A stretch of DNA of 64,000 bases from Saccharina japonica. Lineage: Eukaryota > Sar > Phaeophyceae > Laminariales > Laminariaceae. The stretch's first letter is position 1, and every line of letters starts with the position of its first letter. The stretch is from contig MEHQ01002356.1 in NCBI GenBank assembly GCA_008828725.1, forward strand, positions 528,514 through 592,513, given 5' to 3'. A program made the position numbers and the translations under genes. Of the stretch, positions 33,865 through 44,766 are shown one piece after another. Under the pieces are notes generated by a model that had not been told where the DNA came from, did no database searches, and saw nothing but the letters and a program-made list of their open reading frames with translations.

Positions 33865-35109
33865 TCAGAACGTGCACTCAGTTTTGAAGGAAAAGGACGG
33901 GCTCCCCACTGCACCGTCGGATGGGCGTTGATCGTCTGCCTTGCTGCAAGCTGTCCTCACCGTGCAAACGAGTCCGGCCTGCCGACTACCGTGATGAGGG
34001 CAGTGGGTAGGCCGCTTCCCTTGGAGTCCCCAGCGCGCTTGTTTCCCGCAACCACCCACTCGGCACCAGGCACTGAGGTAGACCACGGGGTTACCCAACA
34101 AATCACCCTTGTGGCTGTCGCATACAATGGCAATGCCATCAATGTTTACACCCCATCTCGCTAACTTATTGCATCCGTTATGCGAACAACGCCTCCTGCG
34201 GACGATTATCATGTTTGCATCAGCATGTTGCTTGCAGTACGCCGCCGTTTTGCTACCCTCGACGTTGAAACACGGGCGTCTTGAGCAAGAGTGATGTGAG
34301 CAACGCTTGCTTTTCACGTTCACCATGCCGACCTTCGCATGGGCTTTGCAGTACACCGCCACCTTGTTACCCTCGACATTGAAACCCGGGTGTCTAGTAC
34401 AGGAGTCGTGTGAGCAACGTCTGTTCGTAACGTTCAACATGCCGTACTCAGCGTGTTGTTTGCAGTACGCCGCCGTCTTGCTACCCTCGACGTTGAAACT
34501 CGGGTGTCTGGTGCAGGAGGGATGTGAGCAACACCTTGAACCAATGCGCACCATGCCCTCCTCAGCGTGTTGTTTGCAGTACGCCGCCATTTTGCTGCCG
34601 TCGACGTTGAAACTCGGGCGTTGAGTGCAGGAGTCGCGTGAGCAACGTCTGCTTCTAACGTTCACCATGCCGTCCTCAGCGTGTTGCTTGCAGTACGCCG
34701 CCGTTTTGCTACCTTCGACATTGAAACTCGGGTTGACCATGCAGGAAACGTGTGAGCAACGCCTTAAATTGACGTTCACCATACCGTCCTCAGCATGTTG
34801 CCTGCAATACGCCGCCGTCTTGCTACCCTCGACGTTGAAACTCGGGCGTTGAGTGCAGGAGTCGCGTGAGCAACGACTGCATCTAACGTTCACCATGCCG
34901 TCCTCAGCGTGCTGCTTGCAGTACGCCGCCGTTTTGCTACCTTCGACATTGAAATTCGGGCTGAGCATGCAGGCAACGTGTAAGCAGCGCCTCAAATTGA
35001 CGTACACCATACCGTTATCAGCATGTTGTCTGCAGTACGCCGCCTTTTCGATGCCTTCAACATTGAAACTTGCTCTCCGAATGCAGGAATTATATAAACA
35101 ACGCACCAT
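33865..35109 (-). CDS. EsV-1-7 repeat protein (10 repeats)
   Basis: 414 residues from MVRC at 35109. A longer frame opens at 35202, but the shorter start is preferred because the leader matches the first gene. It has ten Cys/His repeats. The first eight fit C-x4-C-x16-C-x2-H-x12, with the core FNVEGSKTAAYCKQHAEDGM nearly constant. The last two are the divergent type (core RWG), as in the other gene, and the C-terminus again ends KTEC-x-F. The repeats of this gene are more alike among themselves than those of the seven-repeat gene, which points to recent expansion or homogenisation of internal units. All C and H ligands appear intact. Probable zinc-binding protein of unknown function in the EsV-1-7 family. 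It points away from block 2. An LTR element sits 128 bases upstream of its ATG. Confidence 0.9.
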   Translation of the reverse strand: MVRCLYNSCIRRASFNVEGIEKAAYCRQHADNGMVYVNLRRCLHVACMLSPNFNVEGSKTAAYCKQHAEDGMVNVRCSRCSRDSCTQRPSFNVEGSKTAAYCRQHAEDGMVNVNLRRCSHVSCMVNPSFNVEGSKTAAYCKQHAEDGMVNVRSRRCSRDSCTQRPSFNVDGSKMAAYCKQHAEEGMVRIGSRCCSHPSCTRHPSFNVEGSKTAAYCKQHAEYGMLNVTNRRCSHDSCTRHPGFNVEGNKVAVYCKAHAKVGMVNVKSKRCSHHSCSRRPCFNVEGSKTAAYCKQHADANMIIVRRRRCSHNGCNKLARWGVNIDGIAIVCDSHKGDLLGNPVVYLSAWCRVGGCGKQARWGLQGKRPTHCPHHGSRQAGLVCTVRTACSKADDQRPSDGAVGSPSFSFKTECTF

Positions 35110-35160
35110 TCTTGTCGTATACTGTGGCGGTGAAATACCTGGGACAAAAATACGAAGGGA
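35110..35160 (-). promoter_or_regulatory. Likely 3' splice site and short leader exon
   Basis: Read on the minus strand, a pyrimidine tract ending TTTTTGTCCCAG (AG at 35140-35139) is followed by GTATTTCACCG and then the ATG at 35109. It parallels 25036-25079 of the other gene. Confidence 0.55.
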
Positions 35161-35236
35161 AAAGAAGACAGCACATGTTAGGTTCTGGCGGAGCAATGCC
35201 ACCTGTCGCTAGGGCAATGATTTTCACTAAACAGCC

Positions 35237-35480
35237 TGTTAAGGTGACCCCTGGAGGGGTACTCTGTGTCAGGGAAATAAGTACAAGCTCGTATATTACC
35301 GTCGTAGACACAAGAAAGAGGGGAGAATCATGGAGAAACATAAAGGTACATAAAGTGAGGCGATGGAAATCGCTCGAAACAGCCAAGTGCTCCACAGAGA
35401 AACACGCATATTTCCTCAGTGGAACTCCATAATACCGTTACATAAATATCCCTGTACCAAGTACGTTAGCACTCTGAACA
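35237..35480 (-). repeat. LTR (distal to the gag-like end)
   Basis: Begins TGTTAAGGTGACC and ends CTCTGAACA on the plus strand; matched by 40133-40376. Confidence 0.85.
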
Positions 35481-35516
35481 GCCTCCCTGCTTTCTACTTG
35501 GTGAATGGGATGACAC

Positions 35517-36501
35517 CAGTGTTGGGCACCGGAGTCCTTTTGGGGTCCGGTCGGTTATTTCATAACCGACCGGGGATGGTCTCCGGTTAACCGGTTATTT
35601 GGACTAAATAACCGAGACCGAAACCGCGAAGTTTCCGGTCGGTTATTCGGTCGGTTATTTAACATAAATGGCTATTTTGCGCCACGTTCGCACCCCCAAT
35701 GAAAAAATAACGTTGTTTTCGGATGCTCGTCTGTCGGCACATCAGCAAACAAACCAAATTATCCGTAATGTACGCATTACAAAACGCACGACACACACCA
35801 CACGTGAAAGTTAACGACAAAACGGAACCTGTCGTCGAGTCGTCCGGCATGAGTCATTTTGGCGTACAGCTAACAGGCGAGCAGGCGGAGCATGACTACG
35901 AAAACACGGATGTAGCGACGCTCAGGACAGCGAGCGGAGCCTACTTCTTGGTCACAAGACAAAATGGACGAGGGCTTCCAAAACCACTTAACGCTCAACA
36001 CGCAGAAATAAGCAGAACCAAAACTGCTCTCGCGGTTCAGTTCTTCTCCGAGGTAGAAAAAACAAATCATCGACGATCTCAACGCGGTACAATAGGGAAA
36101 ACAATGCGTAATGCGTAGGAGAATGCACTGACTGCTCGTGTTGGTTCATTGACTCGTATATTATTGATCGTATTATTATTGATGACTGATGATCCGTTAG
36201 CTTTGATGACCCACCAGATAGCTGATGCGGATGTATGTGCTGCTGTGATGCTGCGATGGCTACTGGTGTGCGCTGTGCTTGTGTGCTGACATATAGGGGT
36301 TTCCATACAGATACGGAGGCGTTATATGGGGTAGGGGATAGAGGACACAATAACCGACCGGAAATAACCGTTCCGGTTATGTCCGGTCGGTTATTTGAAA
36401 TAACCGAATAACCGGTTTCGAAATGTCCGGTTTTCGGTTACGATAACCGGATCGCGGTTTCCGGTTAAATAACCGTAGTTCGGTCCCGGTGCCCAACACT
36501 G
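35517..36501. mobile_element. hAT-type MITE nested in the LTR element
   Basis: Terminal inverted repeats CAGTGTTGGGCACCGG (35517-35532 and complement at 36486-36501), flanked by the 8-bp duplication GATGACAC (35509-35516 and 36502-36509). An 8-bp duplication with CAG...CTG ends is the hAT signature. Both subterminal zones are packed with CCGGTTATT/AATAACCGG in both orientations (35545-35665 and 36345-36480), typical transposase-binding clusters. A 131-codon frame at 35723-36118 in the middle is not recognised as a transposase. 985 bases, non-autonomous. Confidence 0.9.
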
Positions 36502-36689
36502 GATGACACTAATACCTCAGGATACCATGGTGGATGGTGGTACGTCAAGCTCACCCTAAAAAAAAACACAAATATACTACTCAATGAAAACCAAAAACTA
36601 CCCAGCCTTCCCTTCGTGAGGTCATCAGCTTGGATAAAAATGGTATTCAACACCGGATAAATGGTCCGAAAATCAGAACCTCAACCCTC

Positions 36690-36875
36690 AAACATTTCTC
36701 GGAAAAATCACTCTCAGAAAAAATAACTCTCGAAAACGAAATAACTCATAAAACAACTCTCAGAAAAATCAACTCTCAGAAATTAATCTAACTCTGAAAA
36801 AAATCATCTCTCAGAAATAAATCAGCGTCAGAAAATCGACTCTCAAAAATAATCAACTCTCAGAAAAACAAAACA
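36690..36875. repeat. Short tandem repeat, ACTCTCAGAAAAATC type
   Basis: About ten degenerate units of 13-20 bases around CTCTCAGAAA inside the LTR element. Confidence 0.7.
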
Positions 36876-37139
36876 AAAATTAGTCCTGCCGACTACGCCA
36901 GAACACAAACAAAATAGCCTTCCTGCGTCCAAAAACACTCTCGTTCGTTCAAATTGCAAATACAAATTCACAACGTCCGAAGCTACTTGAAATCACTTCA
37001 TCATATTTTATAGATTCCGAAAACTAAAAGCTAAATAGCGTTGCCTCTGTAACGGGGAACAAACACACAAATCTCAATCAATCGACATCGTCAAGAAATC
37101 AGCATTCCTTCAATACATCGAACAAACTTGCCAGTCATT

Positions 37140-37400
37140 CAGATCACGTACTTACACGTACGTACGTATTGTCGACCTCATGAATGCGATCATTTCTATT
37201 CCGCAGATCACGTACGTATTCGGTCGACTTCATGAATTCGACACCATCTTTCAACTCCGCAGATCACGTACGATTCGGTCGACCTTCATGAATCGTCCGT
37301 GGTAACAACATCTTTAACCCGCAGATCACGTACGTTTCGGTCGACCTGCATAATGTTCGTATACAACATAGTTTAATTCCTCAGAGACCACGTACGTACG
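37140..37400. repeat. About 60-base tandem repeat
   Basis: Units starting CAGATCACGTACG at 37140, 37204, 37260, 37322 and (altered) 37382. Most contain GGTCGAC-TTCATGAAT. Non-coding interior of the LTR element. The GTACGTAC and GGTCGACC cores are palindromic. Confidence 0.75.
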
Positions 37401-37529
37401 TAGATATTCGTGCATCTTTCGACCCATCAATAATAAATTAACTCTCAGAGAGAACAAAACTCTCAATGAAAACCGGGCACTGGTATAAATAAGTATCATA
37501 TATACCCAAGCCTCCCTCCAGGCCCCGTA

Positions 37530-37640
37530 ATCAGGACGGGGCGGGGGGGAGGGGGGGGGGTTGCACGGCCACAAAACTCAGCGGGGGGGGTGTACTCATC
37601 ATGTCCTGCACGTCCGTAGGGGGGGGTTATGTCAAGTATC
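37530..37640. repeat. G-rich tracts
   Basis: Several runs of seven to ten G (about 37542-37560, 37581-37590, 37620-37627) that could form a G-quadruplex. Further runs at about 37840 and 38350. Confidence 0.5.
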
Positions 37641-38702
37641 ATACTGCTGTTGTAACTATAAATGCTGTGGCCCAAACCCAAAAAATATGCATGCCCGCCA
37701 ACAGAAAAAATATGTGATGGTACAGATATTGCATGCTCTAAAGCAGCTACTCCATCGGTGGGCCTCCCAGACCCGCTCTCCCCAATGAACCCTCACTCTG
37801 AGCCTCCCTACTGTCGTCAAGTTTACCAACCAAAAGGGGGGGGGTACTTCATTGTCATCCATGCCAAAGTCGTAAGACCATAGGCCCTCATATCCCTACA
37901 ATGCCGTGACGGCCATCCAAGCATGCCAGGTTTTCATGGCGGGGGGTGGGGGTCTTCGGTGACCTGCATTGTTGCAGCCCGAATCCACGCCACCACATGC
38001 ACAGGGCTATAGGGGGGTGGAGCCGCTACCAAAGTCGGTGCTTAATGCGTGTGTGAACGTACGACTCGTGCTATGATTAAATTCACAGAAAAGTTTGGTC
38101 GGGTTATCACTGAAGATCCAAATAATGGCCATCATCTACCACGGATCAAGGGTATGGAGCATACGGCCAAAAAAGCAAACAAAAACAAACAAACAAAACC
38201 CAAACAAAAACAGCAGCAGCATCAGCACGGGCAGTAAGCTATGCGGGTAGCGGGGTATTGGACAGTGACGGATGGCAGGTGGTCGGCAAGCTATCCTTGA
38301 CGCAACACACCTTACCCACATCGAAACATGTCAACCTCAACGTGCGATCTGGGGGGGGGGGAGAACACAGCAGCCAACCCAGGGTAGTCTGGAAAAAAAA
38401 AAACTACCACTGCCAAACAAGAACATCGATACTGCTGTGATGCTATAATGCCGCCTCATAAAAATACGTGAACGAAGAAAACCAAATATTCCAACAAAAA
38501 TAGGAACCTGCTGTTCTTCATGAAGCTTTCAGCTTCCAGCTCTCGCTCGCTTTGTGCCTCGCCCGGGCGGGCTTTGGCCTGGTTCTCCAGAGCAGCCTCC
38601 GCACCGAACCCCCGCCAGCCTTACAGGGTCCACCTCCGTTGCCATTCTCCCCTCTTGCTCTCCTCCTCCCCTTGACCGACCTCGGCTCCGAACATCCCTT
38701 TA

Positions 38703-38902
38703 TCACAGTGGGGGTATTCGTTCCTCCTTACATGTTCCCGCATCCCCCCCCTGCTCCTTTTGTCCTCGCTCTTCTTTTTCCTCCTTTCGTTGCTCGTATG
38801 ATACCAGGGGTCGGTTCGCAAGTACCACACGGTTCTCCACTACCAGGGCGAGCTGCTCCGCCTCGGGGCCTAAGCGCATGCCTACCGCGGGTGGCGACGG
38901 TG

Positions 38903-38935
<33 letters not shown>

Positions 38936-40114
38936 GCAGTGGCAGCCGCTGATTTTTCTGCCCCTCGCCCATCTGCTGGTGCTGGTGCTGTTGTTGCTGC
39001 TGCTGCTCGAGTTGTTGGCGCTGCTGCTCGAGTTGTTGCCACTGCTGATGCTGCTGTTGCAGCTGTAGGTGTTGCCGCTGCTGCTCGAGTTGTTGCCGCT
39101 GCTGCTGCTGGTGCTGTTGCTGCTGTTGCTGCTGCTGGTACTGCTGTTGCTGCTTCTGGTACTGCTGTTGCTGCTGCTGGTACTGCTGCTGCTGCTGCTG
39201 TTGCTGTTGCTGCTGCTGCTGTTGAGCATTGACTTCCTTATATGAAAATGCAGATATCGCATACGAGTAATTGCAGATAGACTCCCCGTTTTCGCCTCGC
39301 ATAAGTACAATCGGCTTGGCACTTAACAGTGCGTGCTGGCGATGCTGCTGTTGCCGTTGGAGTTTGTCCTGTTGCTTGTGTAGACACTCCTGCTGGTCAA
39401 AATATTCCTCTTGCTGTTGCCATCTATCCACTTGCTGCTGCTGCTGCACCCATTCCTCCTGCTGCCACTGCATCCACTTCTACTCCTCCTGCCTATCCTC
39501 TCGTTCCATCTGCATCCTCATCTGCATTATTCTCATCTCCATCTCCCTCATTTTTTGTCTCAAGCTTGCGATTTCCTCATCGACGCCTGTTGCTCCCGTA
39601 CCCTCTGGCCGCGGACTCTTGTTGCCTTGGTGGCCTCTTGCTCCCCCTGGAGACTTGTTGCGCGCTCCTGCGCTGTAAGCTGTTCCCGCTGCCTCCGCCG
39701 CGGCGATGCTTGCAGCCTCTGCGGCTGTCGTAGCTTCTTCAGCTACCTGGCCTCGTGCTCCCTCTGGAGGCTTTGTTCGCGCTCCTGCGCTATGAGCAAT
39801 TATCGCGGGCTCTCCCGTGGCGATGCTCGTCGCCTCTGCGGCTGCCGTAGCTTCTTCAGCTACCTGGCCTCGTGCTCCCTCTGAGGCTTTGTTCGCGCTC
39901 CTGCGCTATGAGCTATTCCCGCGGCCTCTCCGGTGGCGATGCTCGCCGCCTCTGCGGCTGCCGTAGCTTCTTCAGCTCGCCTGGCCCAGCTGGCCTCATC
40001 GTCGACAAGGCCGCTGTTCGGTGAGAGTCCCTCTGAACTTTCCATCCGTAATACAAAACGATCAGCTCGTGCTCGAGCTCTCTCGACTGATACCCAACCA
40101 GCGAGCCGTTCCAA
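38703..40114 (-). pseudogene. Poly-Gln, coiled-coil gag-like remnant of the LTR element
   Basis: On the minus strand the frame starts at 40114 (MERLAGWVSVERAR). It then runs through about three copies of a 40-residue unit with AEEATAAAEAASIA, then a Met/Glu/Arg-rich helix (EEIASLRQKMREMEMRIMQM), long Gln runs from 39473, a Pro run (about 38900-38940) and a charged end. One base is missing in the first 40-residue unit compared with the others, which shifts the frame. A TAG also follows REDRQEE near 39480, so it is not intact. Its position next to one LTR suggests gag, but there is no zinc knuckle and no sequence match I recognise. The Gln tract is encoded by mixed CAG/CAA on the minus strand (CTG on plus, 38985-39225). 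Confidence 0.5.
38985..39225. repeat. CAG/CTG-type trinucleotide tract
   Basis: CTG with interspersed TTG on the plus strand, encoding Gln on the minus strand. Alanine or leucine frames on the plus strand are shadows. Confidence 0.8.
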
Positions 40115-40132
40115 TTGAAACAGACGCTAGCG

Positions 40133-40376
40133 TGTTAAAGTGACCTCTGGAGGGGTACTCTAGGTCAGGGAAGGAAGTAGAAGCTCCGCGTGATGTATAT
40201 ATATTACCGTCGTAGACGGAGAAACATGGAGAAACATAAAGGTACATAAAGTGAGGCGATGGAAATCGCTCCAAACCGCCAAGTGCTCCACAGAGAAACA
40301 CGCATATTTCCTCTAAGGAACTCCCAAATACCGTTACATAATTATCCCTGTACCACGTACGTTAGCACTCTGAACA
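40133..40376 (-). repeat. LTR (next to the gag-like remnant)
   Basis: Begins TGTTAAAGTGACC and ends CTCTGAACA; pairs with 35237-35480. Followed by CAGCC. Confidence 0.85.
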
Positions 40377-40381
40377 CAGCC

Positions 40382-41029
40382 ACGGAGTGGATGGCCTCAC
40401 AGTCCAAGGCCGGACGGACATGGCTACCTAGGCGTCGGCCGATGTGGTATGTCGCTGGTTCAAATCCTGGCAAGCTGCACGTGGCGTTTGTGTTTTGCTC
40501 GACAGTAACCATTTCTGTATTATGTTGTATTGCCTTGTTTCCAAGAAGTTCGAAGGTTTGGTGAGTAAAATGAAGGTACGGAGTTAACGGATGGTATGTC
40601 CATGTGTGCCATCATCGTCTTTATATACCCGAAATGTTGGATATATAACACATTCTCGTAACTACTGTAGGTAGTCTAATTGCCCCAATGACGAATTGTC
40701 CAAATTTTGGATTTCGCAGCAACGTGCTCAAGAGGCGGCAAGCGCAGTACATTTTGTAGGTATTCATGCAGCATACAAAGGCATTCTGAAATAGGGCGAA
40801 ACCCTAAAAAACAGTGGTAGTACATAATCACGGCGTCAGGAAGCAAACAACATCTACAGCACTACAACATACCGTGGGACTTGTATGCACATACTCGTAC
40901 ATACAGGACAGGACACCATATAAGAACGCGGTCGACGACAAAGGCAGGCTCAGGTTTGCACAGAAACATGTATATCTTACGCCATTTTACTGAAAATGGG
41001 GTAATGAAGGAATCAGCTGATCTCAAAGA
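40382..41029. other. Spacer left of block 2; B-box-like sequence
   Basis: CTGGTTCAAATCCTGG at about 40472-40487 resembles a pol III B box with a short inverted flank. No convincing A box at the right distance. Possibly another SINE head. No gene seen. Confidence 0.35.
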
Positions 41030-43559
41030 AAGTTGTTCAACTTGGACAGGTTTGCTGTTTGTTATAAATATGTTGTCCCGTACTATAGTGCAACATCGTC
41101 ATGAAATCACGTGCTAAGCAGAGCACGAAAAACAGTAGAGCATAATAGTAGCAGCACAAGTAAAATATATGAATGATACCCTTATACAGTGGTTGACAAT
41201 TCATACTATCAATACCACGCGCGCGTTATGTAGTGTACCATAGTCCTTCGAGAGCCGACGACTGCGAGGTATATATTTCAAGCCAGGTGCATATCAGTGG
41301 TTCCTTAAGGTGATTTGCCCCAGCCGTGTGCATACAACTTGTTCAGTAGTTCGAGGATTGCGAGGGTACCTCTTCCTCCACTTGTCGGAGAGGAACCCAA
41401 TCCAGCAGAACAATAGCACAGGACACATTAGTCGCTGAGAGACACACACAACATCAGGAGTTATAGTAGTAGCAGTAGTAGTGATCGTACTAGCAATGGT
41501 ATTTGTACGTATCACGTCCGCAACACATGACGTTGGTATACTCCAAAGACTACGGAGATAGGCGACATACTCCAGCAATATACTTACATCGCGTGGGCAA
41601 CTGTCCGCGGATGTTGGAAAACGCCATGATCTTGGTTGGAGAAAATCGAATTTGCTGATTCTGTTTTGCCAAGGCCATGATGATTATGAGTAGACGTATG
41701 TACTGATGTTCATTCCTAGCCACAGGGTTGAGTGATGAACATCCGAGGGAAGGCGCTGAAATATTAACAGGCTGCGGGAGTTATCGCTGCGACAAAGGGT
41801 CTTTCGTCTTGCGCGGTGTCCACGGCGCTCAGTGGTGGTGGTTGTGCACGTCTCGTTTGCCCCTATTTCTCTTTGGTCTGCTGCACGCTCGTGGTAGGCT
41901 ATAAAAAGTGCTGCGCGTGCCGCATTGATGTTATTCATCCGGTCGGTTTATTACACTGGGGCTCAACAACGAGTAGTCCACAAGGTAATATACGTATCAC
42001 GTACAATGCGACTACCTTCGTGCATGTACAGCAGCACGAACATTTTCGGAATGACGTCCTATTGCTTCTATGGCATACTACAGTATTGATCGATTCATCT
42101 GTTGCTCCTGGAGAATGAACTTTTGTTGAGCATTTCCTTATGATACGATACTTGCAATTGTTTGCCGGTTTCATCGTCTGATAAGAAACGGAATCCCGCT
42201 GGCTGTTGACTTTGCCAACTTACTATGTCGTGTTAAGCATGTGTATCCGTTTCTGAGCTTTAATGGCCTCGTCACGATGTTTTTAGGGAGAACGGAAATC
42301 GTTTGTAGGGGTCTCAGCGCGAGATATCGTTAACGTACTTACATTCACAGTATGCATATGAAGACAGACAAAGGTTTTCGCTTCACGGACGGGGCTGTCA
42401 AAAATGGCACATGACAATGCTTGCTTTAGGCTTCAGATGTACCTGACACCCGGCACCTAATTATCATGTATCCATATGGCACAAGAGATATTCACGAACG
42501 TCTTTTTTTTTCCTTCAGCACAAGTCCATTAGATTTGCCCCTGTATATATAGATAATATGTGCAGTGTAGCACACGTGCTTTACATTGCATCATGGATGG
42601 AATATTGTACCTCCAACACACTACTCCAAACACCCACACGCTTCACAGCCCTCGAGGGCACCTACAGTACATACATCGGCGCTCGTCCTGGCTCACCATA
42701 GGGGTTAGTAAGTTGTTCGTGCTCTCCTTCGCATTGCTGCTGGTGACGTTGGCTGCTACAACTGCTGTACTGCTTCGCCACTGGTATCGTTGGCCACACA
42801 TGTAATGTACCATGTAGTGTTGTTGGTCACACAGGGAATACATCCTGTGCCTTATTTTCCCTGTTAGTATTGAAGCCGTTAATTTTATTTCCCGCTGTGA
42901 TTCCGTTACCACTGGGAACAAATTGCAGTAGTTGGTCTGCCCCTGGCCCTGTAGCACATATACGCGATCTGCAACTCAATATTACTACAACAGCGAAGAG
43001 CTGACGTCGAAGAGCCGTGCTCCGACGTAGGTACACACATTTGAGGTGCTGCTGCCATCGTGCCGGACCACTGTTACTGGTGTTAGCTGCTACTGCACCA
43101 ACTGCATTGCTCGACTACGGAGGTCGTTGTTCATCCAGCACATTGCTTCCGGTTCGGGTTGATCGTCATTCACCTATGATATGTATGTTGTAATCAGTAC
43201 GGCCCAAAATATGGGTTGATTTCTTCTACAGACGGCCATAACATATACAACACGTACCATATTTCCCCACATTAGACAGGCTACGTACACATTGACGGAT
43301 GGAAGGATTATCCGTAAGAGTATTATCAGACAGCCCCCCAAGTCAACAAATTTCACGCGCGATGGTCGTCTGTAGGCATCTCCGTTTGTTATAACAACCG
43401 CAACCATGGTCAACCGCGATAAACTTGTGCCCTAAGCCTAGCGGTGGTCTACAACTCCAATGCATATTGTGTGATATTCCACTGTATATTTTTGTCGAAC
43501 TATACAATAGTTGGTCGACATATTTGCTATACTATTTAATAATTAATTTGTGGTTCTTG
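41030..43559. other. Left part of block 2, no gene seen
   Basis: Collinear with 30-3660. It lacks the hairpin minisatellites of copy 1. Short frames are not conserved. Confidence 0.55.
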
Positions 43560-44766
43560 CGCTTCGTATGCCAGACCCGGAGGCAGCACGCCCAGCTCGC
43601 TTCTGCACTATGCTTCGAACACACGACTCATGCCTTTCGCGGTGAGGCGAGCCAAGCGAAACGGGTCGATCTTCTTCCGCACAAACCATATATAGACGAG
43701 ATCGCAGTTAGTCTTTACTACGCCATCAGCGAACTAGGGTTATATCGTATGGGGTGCACCGCCATTGACCCGACCCATGGAGTAACTTGGCATAAAGGAT
43801 TATCAGGGTGATTGACAAGTACGTTTCGCTTTTTGAGGGTAAGTAAGTCCAAACTCACGTCATGGGCAAGGGACACGGCTGTTAGATTGCCCTGAAACAA
43901 CACATTTGAGACACAATGAAACATATATGAGTCTAGTTGTAGGGGCGTGTGGTATCACATCAGCCGCTCTAAAGGTTTTACAGGATACTCTTCCACAAAA
44001 ACCCTCGGTTCAGTTGAAGTATGTGTGCCCCACACGTACTTACATGGCCATACACAGTACGTTAATACGCAGTTTCTACGCCCGAGAGCACGCAATTTCC
44101 TTGCTTAAGACATTGGATGAATCCAAACTGCGGCAAGTTTACGACATTCTCCTCCACGTCGTTCGGAATATTGTATACAAGCAATACTTACCCTGCATTA
44201 CTTCAATCGGGGCGGAAATGCTATTGCAGGGCTGTTAACTTGCAACTATGATAACCAAGGAATGTGCCCTTTAAACCGGCTGCTGATCAGTGCAACAGCT
44301 CGAAGAGTAGAATTACCCTTAGTGTTTGTTGCATTCCGAGATGAAAAGGCAGTGAAGGTCACGCCCGATCTGAGAGCTCTTTGTCGTTTACACATTTGAG
44401 CCCGCATACGCGCATTCTTTTACTAAATATGTATGTTTTACCACCACGAGTGTTTTTCAAGGCGGCTTGGTGCCACCTCTGCATCTCACTTCTCGCATAT
44501 AAAAGACTCTCGACAGTCATATATCCAACACCGTGCTCCACAGAACACGAGGTATCCAACCGGCGTAGCGCAAACATGGTGCCGCAACCAAGCCATGTCG
44601 TGGCTGCATCTGTAGTCGGGCCACCTTTTTGTCTTGGTACAGTATGTTTGAATACACAGCGTTCACTCTAGCTGAAGACGCTAAAGCCCTTGCGGTCGAG
44701 GCAATCAGGTTGTCTGCATAGGCAATGTTCTAGGCCGGGCTCGTCTTTGACGGAGAGCAAAAATGA
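43560..44766 (+). pseudogene. Decayed coding region of the left arm, copy 2
   Basis: Counterpart of 3670-4880. A frame to 43811 keeps HAQLASALCFE and VDLLPHKPYIDEIAVSLYYA, the latter aligning with copy 1 in another frame. A separate 110-codon frame at 43906-44238 (RTYMAIHSTLIRSFYA, SLLKTLDESKLRQVYDILL) has normal protein-like composition but is broken in copy 1. Further on, FTLAEDAKALAVEAI (about 44655-44700) aligns with the right-arm frame at 22975-23253. Product unknown. Confidence 0.4.
44576..44766. repeat. Direct repeat left of the foldback/recombinase insertion
   Basis: Nearly identical to 46459-46650. The two copies bracket 44767-46458. Confidence 0.85.

Larger units (their letters stand above)
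35237..40376 (-). mobile_element. LTR retroelement, non-autonomous, 5.1 kb
   Basis: Two 244-base direct repeats (35237-35480 and 40133-40376) start TGTTAA and end GAACA, giving TGTT...AACA ends. They are flanked by the 5-bp duplication CAGCC at 35232-35236 and 40377-40381. The repeats differ at a modest number of sites and small indels, so the insertion is not very recent. The minus orientation is inferred from a purine-rich tract next to the 35480 end (AAGTAGAAAGCAGGGAGG on the minus strand) and from the gag-like remnant starting just inside the other end. No protease, reverse transcriptase or integrase is seen. It would depend on a partner element. The primer-binding site is not identified. 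It lies upstream of the EsV-1-7 gene at 35109, probably in its leader intron. Confidence 0.85.

Noticed and set aside
25080..35109. Calling the Cys/His proteins WRKY-type or classical C2H2 zinc fingers
   Set aside because: The C-x4-C-x16-C-x2-H spacing and FNV-GSK-AYC core fit EsV-1-7. There is no WRKY heptapeptide and no C2H2 linker.
34307..35212. Plus-strand frames opposite the second EsV-1-7 gene
   Set aside because: Same reason: periodic shadow of the minus-strand repeats.
35723..36118. hAT transposase inside the MITE
   Set aside because: 131 codons only, with no dimerisation-domain or catalytic motif that I can see.
38552..39232. 226-codon Ala-rich plus-strand frame
   Set aside because: Shadow of the CAG/CTG tract. 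The minus-strand poly-Gln reading continues into non-repetitive helical sequence and fits the LTR element.
35237..40376. Segmental duplication as the explanation of the two 244-base repeats
   Set aside because: TGTT/AACA ends and the CAGCC duplication at both outer edges fit LTR integration exactly.
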